Assembly (NCBI RefSeq): GCF_000686845.1
Contig: NZ_JMLS01000027.1
Coordinates: forward strand, 43,293 to 107,292
DNA from: Paenibacillus sp. UNC451MF
GTDB taxonomy: Bacteria; Bacillota; Bacilli; Paenibacillales; NBRC-103111
DNA: 64,000 bases
Direction: 5' to 3'
The position numbers and the translations under genes were made by a program. Below, piece after piece: positions 52,911 to 61,478 of this stretch (position 1 is its first letter; every line of letters starts with the position of its first letter). Below the pieces are notes generated by a model, which was not told where the DNA came from, did not search any database, and saw only the letters and a program-made list of their open reading frames with translations.

Positions 52911-52924
52911 AAAAGGTGATGAAA

Positions 52925-54130
52925 ATGATGAACATTGATAACAAAATTCCAGTAACCGTATTAAGTGGTTATCTGGGGTCAGGTAAAACAACCGTGCTTA
53001 ATCATGTCCTGAACAATCGCAACGGCTTGAAAGTAGCCGTCATAGTTAACGATCTAAGTGAAGTAAATATCGATGCTTCCTTAGTAAAGGATGGAGGGGG
53101 ACTTTCAAGAACAAATGAAAAGCTGGTGGAAATGTCTAACGGCTGCATCTGCTGCACGCTTCGCGAGGACCTGCTCAGAGAGGTTGAAAAATTGGCATTA
53201 GAAAATCGCTTCGATTATATTCTCATTGAATCTACAGGTGTCGGAGAACCGCTGCCAGTGGCTCAAACCTTCAGCTATATTGATGAGGAACAAGGGATCG
53301 ATTTATCCCGATTTTGTCTGCTCGACTGTATGGTTACGGTCGTGGACGCTTACCGGTTCTGGCATGATTTCTCTTCAGGAGAAATGCTGCTGGAGAGAGG
53401 TCAGGCAGTAGGGGAAGAGGACACACGCGAGGTTGTAGATCTATTGGTGGATCAAATAGAGTTCTGCGATGTGCTTCTATTAAACAAGTGCGATAAAGTG
53501 AGCGATGACGATCTCGTTGAATTGGAAACCATTCTTCGCAAGCTGCAGCCGAGAGCTAGATTGATCCGTACTGAGCATGGACGCGTTAATCCTACAGACA
53601 TTCTAAATACGGGCTTGTTCAATTTCGATGAAGCGAGCCATTCTGCAGGATGGATCAAAGAGCTGGAGAAACCGGCGCACACACCTGAAACGGAAGAGTA
53701 TGGGATTACCTCCTTTGTGTATGAGCGAGTAAGACCCTTTCATCCTGAGCGTTTAAAACAATGGATGGAGCAATGGCCTGCTGAAATTGTCAGAGCAAAA
53801 GGGATCATGTGGCTGGCGACACGCGATCAATTTGGACAGAGCTTAAGCCAGGCAGGACCATCCATTCGATTCGGCCCATCAGGCTACTGGATTGCTGCTT
53901 TACCGAAGGAAGAACAAAGGGTAATGCTGAGTGAAGATCCAGAGCTTGCCGCGCAATGGCACCACGAATATGGGGATCGAATAAATAAAGTTGTCTTTAT
54001 TGGTATTGATATGGATCGTATTCAAATCGAGGCAAGTCTGGATTCATGCTTGCTAACTGCCGAGGAGATGGATCGAGACTGGAATCAAATTCCAGATACG
54101 CTGCCGAATGTTAGCGAAACAGAACTATAG
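52925..54130 (+). CDS. yciC: COG0523 GTPase, zinc metallochaperone (YciC/ZigA type)
   Basis: 401 residues from the ATG at 52925 (AAAGGTG six bases upstream; GTG 52916 and ATG 52919 are alternatives). P-loop [10 protein letters not shown], the metal-binding C-x-C-C in NGCICCTL near residue 73, Walker [11 protein letters not shown] and the NKCD guanine motif. C-terminal CobW domain ([17 protein letters not shown]). Under zinc starvation such proteins pass zinc to essential enzymes. The gene has two Zur boxes and is followed by a zinc-free L33 gene. Confidence 0.9.
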   Translation: MMNIDNKIPVTVLSGYLGSGKTTVLNHVLNNRNGLKVAVIVNDLSEVNIDASLVKDGGGLSRTNEKLVEMSNGCICCTLREDLLREVEKLALENRFDYILIESTGVGEPLPVAQTFSYIDEEQGIDLSRFCLLDCMVTVVDAYRFWHDFSSGEMLLERGQAVGEEDTREVVDLLVDQIEFCDVLLLNKCDKVSDDDLVELETILRKLQPRARLIRTEHGRVNPTDILNTGLFNFDEASHSAGWIKELEKPAHTPETEEYGITSFVYERVRPFHPERLKQWMEQWPAEIVRAKGIMWLATRDQFGQSLSQAGPSIRFGPSGYWIAALPKEEQRVMLSEDPELAAQWHHEYGDRINKVVFIGIDMDRIQIEASLDSCLLTAEEMDRDWNQIPDTLPNVSETEL

Positions 54131-54168
54131 GCGAACGAAACCTAATAAACTGAAGGGTAGTGAGCAGG

Positions 54169-54318
54169 GTGAGAGTTACAATTACATTGGCATGCACAGA
54201 AACAGGAGACCGCAATTATACGACATCTAAGAACAAAAGGACAAACCCGGAACGTTTAGAACTTCGAAAGTATTGTCCTCGTCTTAAAAAAGTTACACTT
54301 CATCGTGAAACAAGGTAA
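54169..54318 (+). CDS. rpmGC: Ribosomal protein L33, cysteine-poor paralogue
   Basis: 49 residues from a GTG at 54169, 38 bases after yciC. The sequence is L33 throughout ([36 protein letters not shown]). Of the four zinc-binding cysteines of the C+ form only two remain, one from each C-x-x-C pair (C9 and C36); the partners are Thr and Arg. This is the C- type that replaces zinc-bearing L33 during zinc limitation. The position in the Zur operon fits. Too short for ordinary ORF finders. Confidence 0.88.
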   Translation: MRVTITLACTETGDRNYTTSKNKRTNPERLELRKYCPRLKKVTLHRETR

Positions 54319-54447
54319 GGAACATAATGTTCTCAGGTTGATAGAGGTTGTATAAAAAATCCGCATCGGGGCTATATTGATGATAAATATGGTAAAGATT
54401 TGGTAAGTGCGTGAAACTTTTGAACAGACAGTTTTTTGCCTTATATC

Positions 54448-54479
54448 AACAACAGCTCTTATCCCAGGGCTGTTGTTTT
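54448..54479 (+). terminator. Terminator of the zinc operon
   Basis: AACAACAGC / GCTGTTGTT stem with an inner extension, then TTTG. Confidence 0.8.
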
Positions 54480-54530
54480 GCTCATATGCCGTTACGCTTA
54501 ACATCATTTCGCGAGAGGATGAGACCAAGG

Positions 54531-55676
54531 ATGAAAGAAGCGGGCCCCTTCATTTTAGGTATCGGTACAGCTGTCCCGAATTACCGTCTGGATCAAACGG
54601 ACACTTCACTAAGATTAAGTCAAGCATTAAACGAGTTCCCAGACTCAGCTCGATGGGCGAGAAAAATCTTTAAACAATGCGGAGTCGAAAGCCGTTATAC
54701 CTGCGAACCTAACTTATTGGACGCTGCGGAGGAGTGCCGCTATTTCTCCCATGTAGCGGATTTGCCAGTTCCATCAACTGCAGAACGAATGGAAACCTAT
54801 AAAAGAGAGGCCATCCCGTTAGGGGTGAGTGCAGCACGAAAAGCCATATCCGATGGGAATGTGAATGCATCTGACATCACTCATCTGATAACAGTTAGTT
54901 GTACAGGACAATTCCTTCCTGGTATGGATGCTGCATTGATCCGTCTATTGGGTTTAGAAGTCACGGTCAATCGGATCCCGCTTAACTTTCTAGGATGCGC
55001 CGCTGGATTAAAGGCAATATGCCTATCGCGACAAATTGTGTCGAGTAATCCATCTGCCAAAATACTAATTGTATGTGTTGAATTGTGTACACTCCACATT
55101 CAGCCATCGAGCCAGCGTGAAGCTCTATTTAGTGCTTCTTTTTTTGGTGATGGAGCTTCAGCTTGTCTGGTAGGTACAGCGGGTGCAGATCAGCGGGGGA
55201 TATTCCAATTAAGGGAGGAGCTATCCGTTCTCCTGCCGGATTCTTCTGAAGAGATGCTGTGGGAGGTAGGCAATTACGGGTTCGATCTGTATTTATCAAC
55301 CAGCATTCCAAAACTGTTAGGCAGATTTGTTCCAGAGCAAGTAGAACGGTTGTTAAGCGGTGATCAAAAGCCCCTATTATGGGCGATTCATCCCGGGGGC
55401 AAGGGGATTATTGACACTCTGGAAGATCTGTTCGAACTGACGGAAGAACAAACCAGCTATAGTAGAGGCGTTCTGCGCAATTATGGGAATATGTCCTCCG
55501 CCACTATATTGTTTGTGCTTAATGAGATGAGACACGAGCTGGTAAGACGTAATTCCGGACCAACCAGTGGCGTAGCCCTCGCATTTGGGCCTGGTCTTAC
55601 GTGTGAAATAATCAAAATTACTTATATGCCTTCCGTCCAAATCCAGAAAACCATTTTAGAGGAAATCCATGTTTAG
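54531..55676 (+). CDS. Type III polyketide synthase (chalcone-synthase fold)
   Basis: 381 residues from the ATG at 54531 (GAGAGGATGAG upstream); the frame extends to 54411 but overlaps the L33 terminator. Catalytic triad: Cys in LNFLGCAAGL, His in WAIHPGGKG, Asn in NYGNMSSATI. The thiolase fold condenses malonyl-CoA onto an acyl-CoA starter; bacterial homologues (BpsA type) make alkylpyrones or alkylresorcinols. The start of a three-gene operon; the next gene overlaps its 3' end by eight bases. Confidence 0.92.
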   Translation: MKEAGPFILGIGTAVPNYRLDQTDTSLRLSQALNEFPDSARWARKIFKQCGVESRYTCEPNLLDAAEECRYFSHVADLPVPSTAERMETYKREAIPLGVSAARKAISDGNVNASDITHLITVSCTGQFLPGMDAALIRLLGLEVTVNRIPLNFLGCAAGLKAICLSRQIVSSNPSAKILIVCVELCTLHIQPSSQREALFSASFFGDGASACLVGTAGADQRGIFQLREELSVLLPDSSEEMLWEVGNYGFDLYLSTSIPKLLGRFVPEQVERLLSGDQKPLLWAIHPGGKGIIDTLEDLFELTEEQTSYSRGVLRNYGNMSSATILFVLNEMRHELVRRNSGPTSGVALAFGPGLTCEIIKITYMPSVQIQKTILEEIHV

Positions 55677-56394
55677 CAGGTTCAAGGAACGGGCTGTAGA
55701 ACACGAAATAATGGATGACTTTTCGATTGGAGGGCCGGAGCTTCGTGAAGCTTTGTCGCATCTTCGAAGGCTTAATCGAATCTTTGGAGCCGCTGCGCCT
55801 ACACTCTTCGGAGTCCAGAGAGTGTGGAGGGAAGCGGGCAAACCGCAACGGTTTACTATATTGGATATTGGAGCGGGTTCGGGCGATGTGAACCGGCACA
55901 TTCTTAAATGGGCGGAGCGTAACCATATCGATCTCCAAATCACCTTGGCCGACATTACGGAAGAAGCTTGTGAAGAGGCAAGATTGTATTTCCGACATGA
56001 ACCGAGAATTCAAGTTAAACGAAGTAATTTATTTGAATTACCGGAAGGCTGCGTAGATGTTGTGACGGCAACACAATTTGTCCATCACTTTGCTGTGAAT
56101 GAGCTCCCCATGGTGGTTCAAAGCATGCTTAAGGCATCTCGACTAGGCGTTGTCATCAATGATATTCATCGACACTGGATTCCATGGGCAGCAGTGTGGT
56201 GTACGGTCCGAGTTTTCTCCAAAAACCGCTACATTTTAAATGACGGGCCCTTGTCGGTGGCCAAAGGCTTTCGCTCGGATGATTGGAAATATCTCAAGAA
56301 AACATTAGGTATAGAAGAGATGTTTTATTCGTGGAGACCCTTGTTTCGGTATGCGGTCGTCATTAGGAATCATAATACAAGTAACCGGAGTTGA
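55669..56394 (+). CDS. Class I SAM-dependent methyltransferase of the polyketide operon
   Basis: 241 residues. Motif I ILDIGAGSGDVNRHIL near residue 65, ITLADITEEAC (acidic residue for SAM ribose) and the later VDVVTATQFVHHF. It overlaps the synthase gene by eight bases, so translation is coupled. The expected role is methylation of the polyketide phenol or pyrone. It is not the isoprenylcysteine-type methyltransferase found beside BpsA in Bacillus. Confidence 0.9.
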   Translation: MFSRFKERAVEHEIMDDFSIGGPELREALSHLRRLNRIFGAAAPTLFGVQRVWREAGKPQRFTILDIGAGSGDVNRHILKWAERNHIDLQITLADITEEACEEARLYFRHEPRIQVKRSNLFELPEGCVDVVTATQFVHHFAVNELPMVVQSMLKASRLGVVINDIHRHWIPWAAVWCTVRVFSKNRYILNDGPLSVAKGFRSDDWKYLKKTLGIEEMFYSWRPLFRYAVVIRNHNTSNRS

Positions 56395-56399
56395 AGGGG

Positions 56400-57542
56400 A
56401 TGCATCACTTAGATACTGCTGTCATTGGGGCTGGGATTGCGGGCAGCACATTAGCAAGAGCCTTGGCCGTTCGCGGCTGGGAGACCCTACTGATCGACCG
56501 CAAGAAATTTCCTCGACATAAGGTTTGCGGTGAATTTTTGTCCCCTGAATCTCAAAGTATGCTGAAATCTCTGGGTCTAAGTGAATATGTAGAATCCTTA
56601 CAGCCTAGCGTGATTAGCCGGATACGATTGATCCTCAGCAATGGTAAGGTGTTAGAAATTCCTCTACCCGGTATTGCTTTAGGGGTAAGCCGGTATTTAC
56701 TTGATTCCACTCTCCATAGTGCGGCATTAAGCTCTGGGGTGCATATACAAACCTCAACAACGGTAACCTCCGTATCGCCGAATAACAAAGGATATTTGAT
56801 TGAAACGAAACAAGGGGACGAGCACAGAACCTATCAGGTACGTGCTCTTATTGCTGCATGGGGCGCTAATTGTCGTACGATGCTCCCTGGCCCCCATCCC
56901 AAAGGCAGCATTAATAACTCGTATATGGGGGTGAAATCCCATTTTAGAGGAGTAGGGATGGAACCTGTAATAGAGCTTTATTTTTTTGAAGGGGGATATT
57001 TGGGTATTTCTTCCATTGGGGGCGGTGTAGTGAATGTTTCAGCACTGCTGAAACGGAAAGCTTTTCAGAATGGTGACAAAACGGTCTTGGGCTTACTGTA
57101 TGAATGTTCTCGTAGAAATCCAATACTTCATCAAAAGCTTGCTGATGCGATTCCTGTACCAGAAACTCAAACAGCAGTTGCCCCAGTAGATTTAACTCGT
57201 AAACCCGTTGCATGGGATAGGATCCCACTAGTAGGGGATGCCGTATTAACAATACCGCCACTCTGCGGTGACGGAATGTCCATGGCGCTTCGTTCAGCTC
57301 AATTATGCGCGCCGCTTGCAGACAGCTATTTAGCAGGAGATATAACATGGGCTAAGTGGCAGCGTGATTACTCGAGATCTATACTACGGGAATTTAGAGG
57401 ACCTTTACAATGGGGGCGTCTTCTTCAAAGGCTGTTCGATGTTCCGCTTTTGTCACAGCTGTTAGTAGGTGCAGCCCATTATACACCAGGAATTGCCTAT
57501 GGATTAGTTCAAGCGACCCGACTAAAAGAGAACAATGAATAA
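56400..57542 (+). CDS. FAD-dependent oxidoreductase of the polyketide operon
   Basis: 380 residues from the ATG at 56400 (GGAGTTGAAGGGG upstream), five bases after the methyltransferase stop. FAD-binding DTAVIGAGIAGSTLARALAV, the K(V/F)CGEFLSPES motif of geranylgeranyl-reductase/halogenase relatives, and second FAD motif PLVGDAVLTIPPLCGDG. The likely role is hydroxylation or other oxidation of the methylated polyketide. A C-terminal hydrophobic end suggests membrane association, as for lipid substrates. Confidence 0.88.
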   Translation: MHHLDTAVIGAGIAGSTLARALAVRGWETLLIDRKKFPRHKVCGEFLSPESQSMLKSLGLSEYVESLQPSVISRIRLILSNGKVLEIPLPGIALGVSRYLLDSTLHSAALSSGVHIQTSTTVTSVSPNNKGYLIETKQGDEHRTYQVRALIAAWGANCRTMLPGPHPKGSINNSYMGVKSHFRGVGMEPVIELYFFEGGYLGISSIGGGVVNVSALLKRKAFQNGDKTVLGLLYECSRRNPILHQKLADAIPVPETQTAVAPVDLTRKPVAWDRIPLVGDAVLTIPPLCGDGMSMALRSAQLCAPLADSYLAGDITWAKWQRDYSRSILREFRGPLQWGRLLQRLFDVPLLSQLLVGAAHYTPGIAYGLVQATRLKENNE

Positions 57543-57607
57543 TGCACACGGCACGGAATAAGGTACTGACGAAGAAATGAGGGCCAAAGGTCGTTTTGGA
57601 ATTTTGC

Positions 57608-57731
57608 TATAGCTTTAGGCTATAACCAGATATAGTTAATTGGAGTTACGCTACACACACGCAATCATGATATCTTTCTTGTAAGCGACTAACCTGATGG
57701 TTGGTAAGATTATACTCAGGGGGTTTACAAG
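57608..57731 (+). promoter_or_regulatory. metE upstream region with two small hairpins
   Basis: TATAGC-TTTAG-GCTATA (57608-57624) and ACTAACC-TGAT-GGTTGGT (57689-57706) are perfect or near-perfect stems. TTATACT follows the second at about 57710 and could be a -10. I see no S-box, T-box or cobalamin riboswitch here. Confidence 0.35.
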
Positions 57732-60014
57732 ATGGTGAAAAGCAGTGTGTTGGGTTACCCGCGTATTGGTGCGGATAGAGAATGGAAGAAAGCGCTGGAA
57801 TCTTTCTGGTCAGGCAAGCTGGATGAGACAGAGCTTCATAGCCAATTGAAAGAAATTCGTCTTAGTCATTTGCGTAATCAGAAAGAGAAAGGGATCGACT
57901 TCATCCCAGTCAATGATTTCAGTTATTACGATCATGTGTTGGATACAGCTACTATGTTCGGAATTATTCCAAAGCGTTTCCTATATAATGGAGGACCTGT
58001 TCCGTTATCTGTTTACTATGGTATTGCTCGCGGGACGAAGGATTCCACAGCAAGTGAAATGACAAAGTGGTTTAATACTAATTATCACTATATTGTGCCT
58101 GAACTTGAGGGTGCATCGCCAGTATTAACAGAGAATAAACCCCTTATAGCTTATAGGGAAGCTAAGGAGAGTTTGGGTATCGATGGCAAGCCTGTTGTCC
58201 TTGGACCGCTAACATTCCTCAAGCTGTCTAAAGGATACAGCCAATCCGAGACTGATGCATGGCTTGACCGATTGCTACCTCTTTATGTTCAGGTCCTGCA
58301 GGAGCTTGCTGCTGAAGGGGTTGTATGGGTTCAAATGGACGAGCCGATTCTTGTAACCAAGTTAAGTAAAGATGACGTTCAACGACTTAAGTCGACTTAT
58401 GAAACCTTAACTGCCTCTGTACCTCAAATAAATATTTTGCTGCAAACCTACTTTGAATCGGTAGAGCACTACAGTGATATTGTCGCTTTGCCTGTCAAAG
58501 GGATTGGACTTGATTTCGTACATGGATTGTCCAGAAACTTATCCTCGATTCGCGAGCATGGTTTTCCTAAGGACAAAGTTTTAGGTGCAGGAATTATAGA
58601 TGGACGCGGTATTTGGAAAGCGCAGCTTCGAGATAAGATTTCATTAATAGAGGAATTGGCCGAATTGGTGTCGCAAGACCGGATTATCGTTCAATCCTCG
58701 TGCAGCTTACTCCATGTTCCCGTAACGGTCGAGCATGAGAAGAAGCTTGCTCCTGAATTAAAGGCAGCACTTGCTTTTGCTGATGAAAAGCTCGATGAGA
58801 TTGTACTTTTATCCAGAGGTGTATTTCATAATACGAACAATATCTCTATTCAATTAGAGGAGAACGATCGAATTTATCAAACGCTCGATCAGTCCGGGGT
58901 GCGCAGACGCAGCGACGTGCAGCATGCCGTGGCAGCCATAAGTAATGAACGCCTCGAACGCAGCAGACCGTTTGCCGAGCGTCATATCGATCAGCAGAAA
59001 AAATGGCAGCTACCCATCTTCCCAACTACAACCATCGGCAGCTTTCCTCAGTCTGCTGAGGTTCGTAAGGCACGTCAGCTGTGGCGCAAAGGGGATTGGA
59101 ACAATGAGAGGTACGCTGATTATATAAGAGAGCAAATCGACATATGGATCAAGCTTCAGGAAGAAATCGGTCTGGATGTACTCGTGCATGGAGAATTTGA
59201 AAGAACCGACATGGTAGAGTTCTTCGGTGAAAAGCTCGCAGGCTTTGCATTCACGCAAAACGGATGGGTGCAATCATACGGGTCTCGTTGTGTCAAACCA
59301 CCTATTATTTATGGTGATGTAGCTTTTGAAGGAGAGATGACGGTTGAGGAGACTAAGTACGCTCAATCCCGGACCGATCGACCTGTGAAAGGTATGCTTA
59401 CCGGACCTATTACGATCATGAATTGGTCGTTCGTTCGCGACGATATTCCGCGTGAACAAATCGCCTACCAACTGGCTTATGCGCTTAGACAAGAAGTGGA
59501 GGCGCTTGAGCAAGCAGGTATCGGCATGATACAGGTTGACGAGCCAGCGGTTCGAGAAGGACTCCCACTTAAAGAAGAGGAGCAAGAGGACTACCTTGCA
59601 TGGGCAGTCAAAGCGTTTCGAATGACCACCTGCACAGTACAGGATTCGACGCAAATTCATACTCATATGTGCTACTGCGAGTTTCATGACATGATTGATT
59701 CTATTGAAGCCATGGACGCAGATGTGATTTCCATTGAAACGTCCCGCAGTCATGGAGAACTCATTCATAGCTTCGAGCTGCAAACCTATAAGCTAGGTAT
59801 CGGATTGGGCGTATATGATATTCATAGCCCGCGTGTTCCGCAGGTTGAAGAAATGACGAGTATGATTGATCGGGCATTGCGCGTACTGGATCCTAAGCTA
59901 TTTTGGATTAATCCGGATTGCGGGCTTAAGACTCGAGGTTATGAGGAAACGGTTGTCTCATTGCGCAACATGGTAGAAGCAACACGCATCGCCCGTGAAA
60001 AATATATAGTTTAA
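57732..60014 (+). CDS. metE: Cobalamin-independent methionine synthase
   Basis: 760 residues, full length. Converts homocysteine to methionine with 5-methyltetrahydrofolate polyglutamate. N-terminal half: SSVLGYPRIGADREWKKALE. Catalytic half: LPIFPTTTIGSFPQ, with zinc ligands in HMCYCEF (His and Cys), Glu in VISIETSRSHGEL and Cys in NPDCGLKTRGYEE. GGGGG precedes the ATG. Monocistronic with a hairpin terminator. Confidence 0.95.
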   Translation: MVKSSVLGYPRIGADREWKKALESFWSGKLDETELHSQLKEIRLSHLRNQKEKGIDFIPVNDFSYYDHVLDTATMFGIIPKRFLYNGGPVPLSVYYGIARGTKDSTASEMTKWFNTNYHYIVPELEGASPVLTENKPLIAYREAKESLGIDGKPVVLGPLTFLKLSKGYSQSETDAWLDRLLPLYVQVLQELAAEGVVWVQMDEPILVTKLSKDDVQRLKSTYETLTASVPQINILLQTYFESVEHYSDIVALPVKGIGLDFVHGLSRNLSSIREHGFPKDKVLGAGIIDGRGIWKAQLRDKISLIEELAELVSQDRIIVQSSCSLLHVPVTVEHEKKLAPELKAALAFADEKLDEIVLLSRGVFHNTNNISIQLEENDRIYQTLDQSGVRRRSDVQHAVAAISNERLERSRPFAERHIDQQKKWQLPIFPTTTIGSFPQSAEVRKARQLWRKGDWNNERYADYIREQIDIWIKLQEEIGLDVLVHGEFERTDMVEFFGEKLAGFAFTQNGWVQSYGSRCVKPPIIYGDVAFEGEMTVEETKYAQSRTDRPVKGMLTGPITIMNWSFVRDDIPREQIAYQLAYALRQEVEALEQAGIGMIQVDEPAVREGLPLKEEEQEDYLAWAVKAFRMTTCTVQDSTQIHTHMCYCEFHDMIDSIEAMDADVISIETSRSHGELIHSFELQTYKLGIGLGVYDIHSPRVPQVEEMTSMIDRALRVLDPKLFWINPDCGLKTRGYEETVVSLRNMVEATRIAREKYIV

Positions 60015-60047
60015 CTCCAGAGGAATAGCAACAAGCTAAATGAAAAG

Positions 60048-60076
60048 AACCGTTCGGTAGATACCGAGCGGTTTTT
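60048..60076. terminator. Terminator between metE and the AraC gene
   Basis: AACCGTTCGG / CCGAGCGGTT stem with loop TAGATA, followed by TTT. Confidence 0.85.
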
Positions 60077-60084
60077 GGGGTTAA

Positions 60085-60993
60085 TTAGTAAGTGTTGCGC
60101 GGAACTTCTATCCCATTACACTTGAATTTAAGCTCTACCTCCCCCCTGAAAGCTTTAGGGGACATTCCGATATTTTTCTTAAATAATTGAGAGAAGTAAG
60201 AGGTGCTGTCCAAACCAATCTCGTAACAAATACTGTTTATTGGCATATCGGTTGTGCCAAGCATCAGACAAGCCTCTCGAAGCCGCCGTGCTATCACATA
60301 ATCGGTTATGGAAAAACCGGTTGTTTCTTTAAAAAGATGAGAGATATAGTAGGGCGATAAATGCAGGTCCGCGGCAAGTTCATCAAGAGAAAACTTCTGT
60401 TTGTAATGCGCTTCCACCCAGTCCATTACTTTTTCAGTGTGATGATCAGATCGAACCGATTTCATTTGGGTGTATGTATTCGCTTTCAACGAAGTGTCTC
60501 TTAAGTAATTGAGCAGCGAGACGATAAAGATGATGAATTCTTCGTTACGGGTTTCCTGTGAAGCTTGAGATAACCTTGTATGAAATCTTTCGTACAAGAA
60601 GGTAAGCTCGGTTTTGTCTTCCTGATGGAAAATTTGCTGTAATAGCTTGTCTTTCCAGATGTAACGAAAATAGGAGCGAAGCTCAGGAAACGGTTTCAAA
60701 TGAGTGTCAAGAAAGACCGGATCAAATTTGAGCACCGTTCGTAAATATTTGGCGGCACATAAATTCATATGCACCCGGTGAAGCTGATAAGGTTGAAAGA
60801 GGATAAGGGTGTTGGGCGTAATGTTATGTATTTTTTGATCCAGCACGATTTGGCCAGAGCCTTCATGTATAAACAAAAGCTCAATCCCCTGGTGCGAATG
60901 AAATTGATCATATACGGAGCCAATCAATTCATGCCTATAATTCAATATAAACGGGCCGCGACCAATAAAGTTAACGAACTCGATCAGCTTCAT
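60085..60993 (-). CDS. AraC-family regulator (cupin plus two HTH)
   Basis: 302 residues from the ATG at 60993 (AGAGGAAG eight bases upstream). Sensor cupin with HSHQGIELLFIHEGSGQIV and ITPNTLILFQPYQLHRVH. HTH region KFSLDELAADLHLSPYYISH and INSICYEIGLDSTSYFSQLF. Divergent from the orphan sugar-binding lipoprotein at 61479. Confidence 0.9.
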   Translation of the reverse strand: MKLIEFVNFIGRGPFILNYRHELIGSVYDQFHSHQGIELLFIHEGSGQIVLDQKIHNITPNTLILFQPYQLHRVHMNLCAAKYLRTVLKFDPVFLDTHLKPFPELRSYFRYIWKDKLLQQIFHQEDKTELTFLYERFHTRLSQASQETRNEEFIIFIVSLLNYLRDTSLKANTYTQMKSVRSDHHTEKVMDWVEAHYKQKFSLDELAADLHLSPYYISHLFKETTGFSITDYVIARRLREACLMLGTTDMPINSICYEIGLDSTSYFSQLFKKNIGMSPKAFRGEVELKFKCNGIEVPRNTY

Positions 60994-61478
60994 ATACACT
61001 TCCTCTCCTTACGCCAAATAGTCTAACTAAATAAACGACAGTTAATGGGAATTATTAACATTGTACCACACACATGGGCTGCTTGCGATGACAAACTAAT
61101 CCAGAGTTGTAGCTGATATTCTAAAAAACTAGACTACATATCAGCTCTTGGTCAAACAAGGTACTATGGACTGGAATATTAATGGATAAATGAACAGCAA
61201 TACAACGATATTTTATAACAAAGAAAAGACATTCAAAGCAGAGATGTCTTTGTTATAATAAATGAAAGTGCTTACATAATTTTGTAGAGTTTGTGTAGAT
61301 AGAGGAACATAACTGATTGTGAAGAAGGGGGATTCGTGTTCAAAGCAAAGTGCTTACCGGCCATAATATCCGCGAAGAGCGGGGAGCGACAAAGTAGTGA
61401 ACAGAACATGCAAAATTGGTACAGATCAAAAAGTAAGCATGGAGAAAAAACCATCTAATCAAAAAGGGGTTAATAACA
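60994..61478. promoter_or_regulatory. Divergent regulatory gap with inverted repeats and cre-like site
   Basis: No gene is seen in these 485 bases. It contains AGCTGATAT...ATATCAGCT (61111-61146), a larger interrupted repeat TTATAACAAA...TTTGTTATAA (61213-61258) that overlaps a TATAAT -10 (61254-61259), and a cre-like TGAAAGTGCTTACA (61263-61276). Confidence 0.6.

Noticed and set aside
57543..57731. Riboswitch (S-box, T-box or cobalamin type) ahead of metE
   Set aside because: None of the conserved core sequences could be found; only two small hairpins are present.
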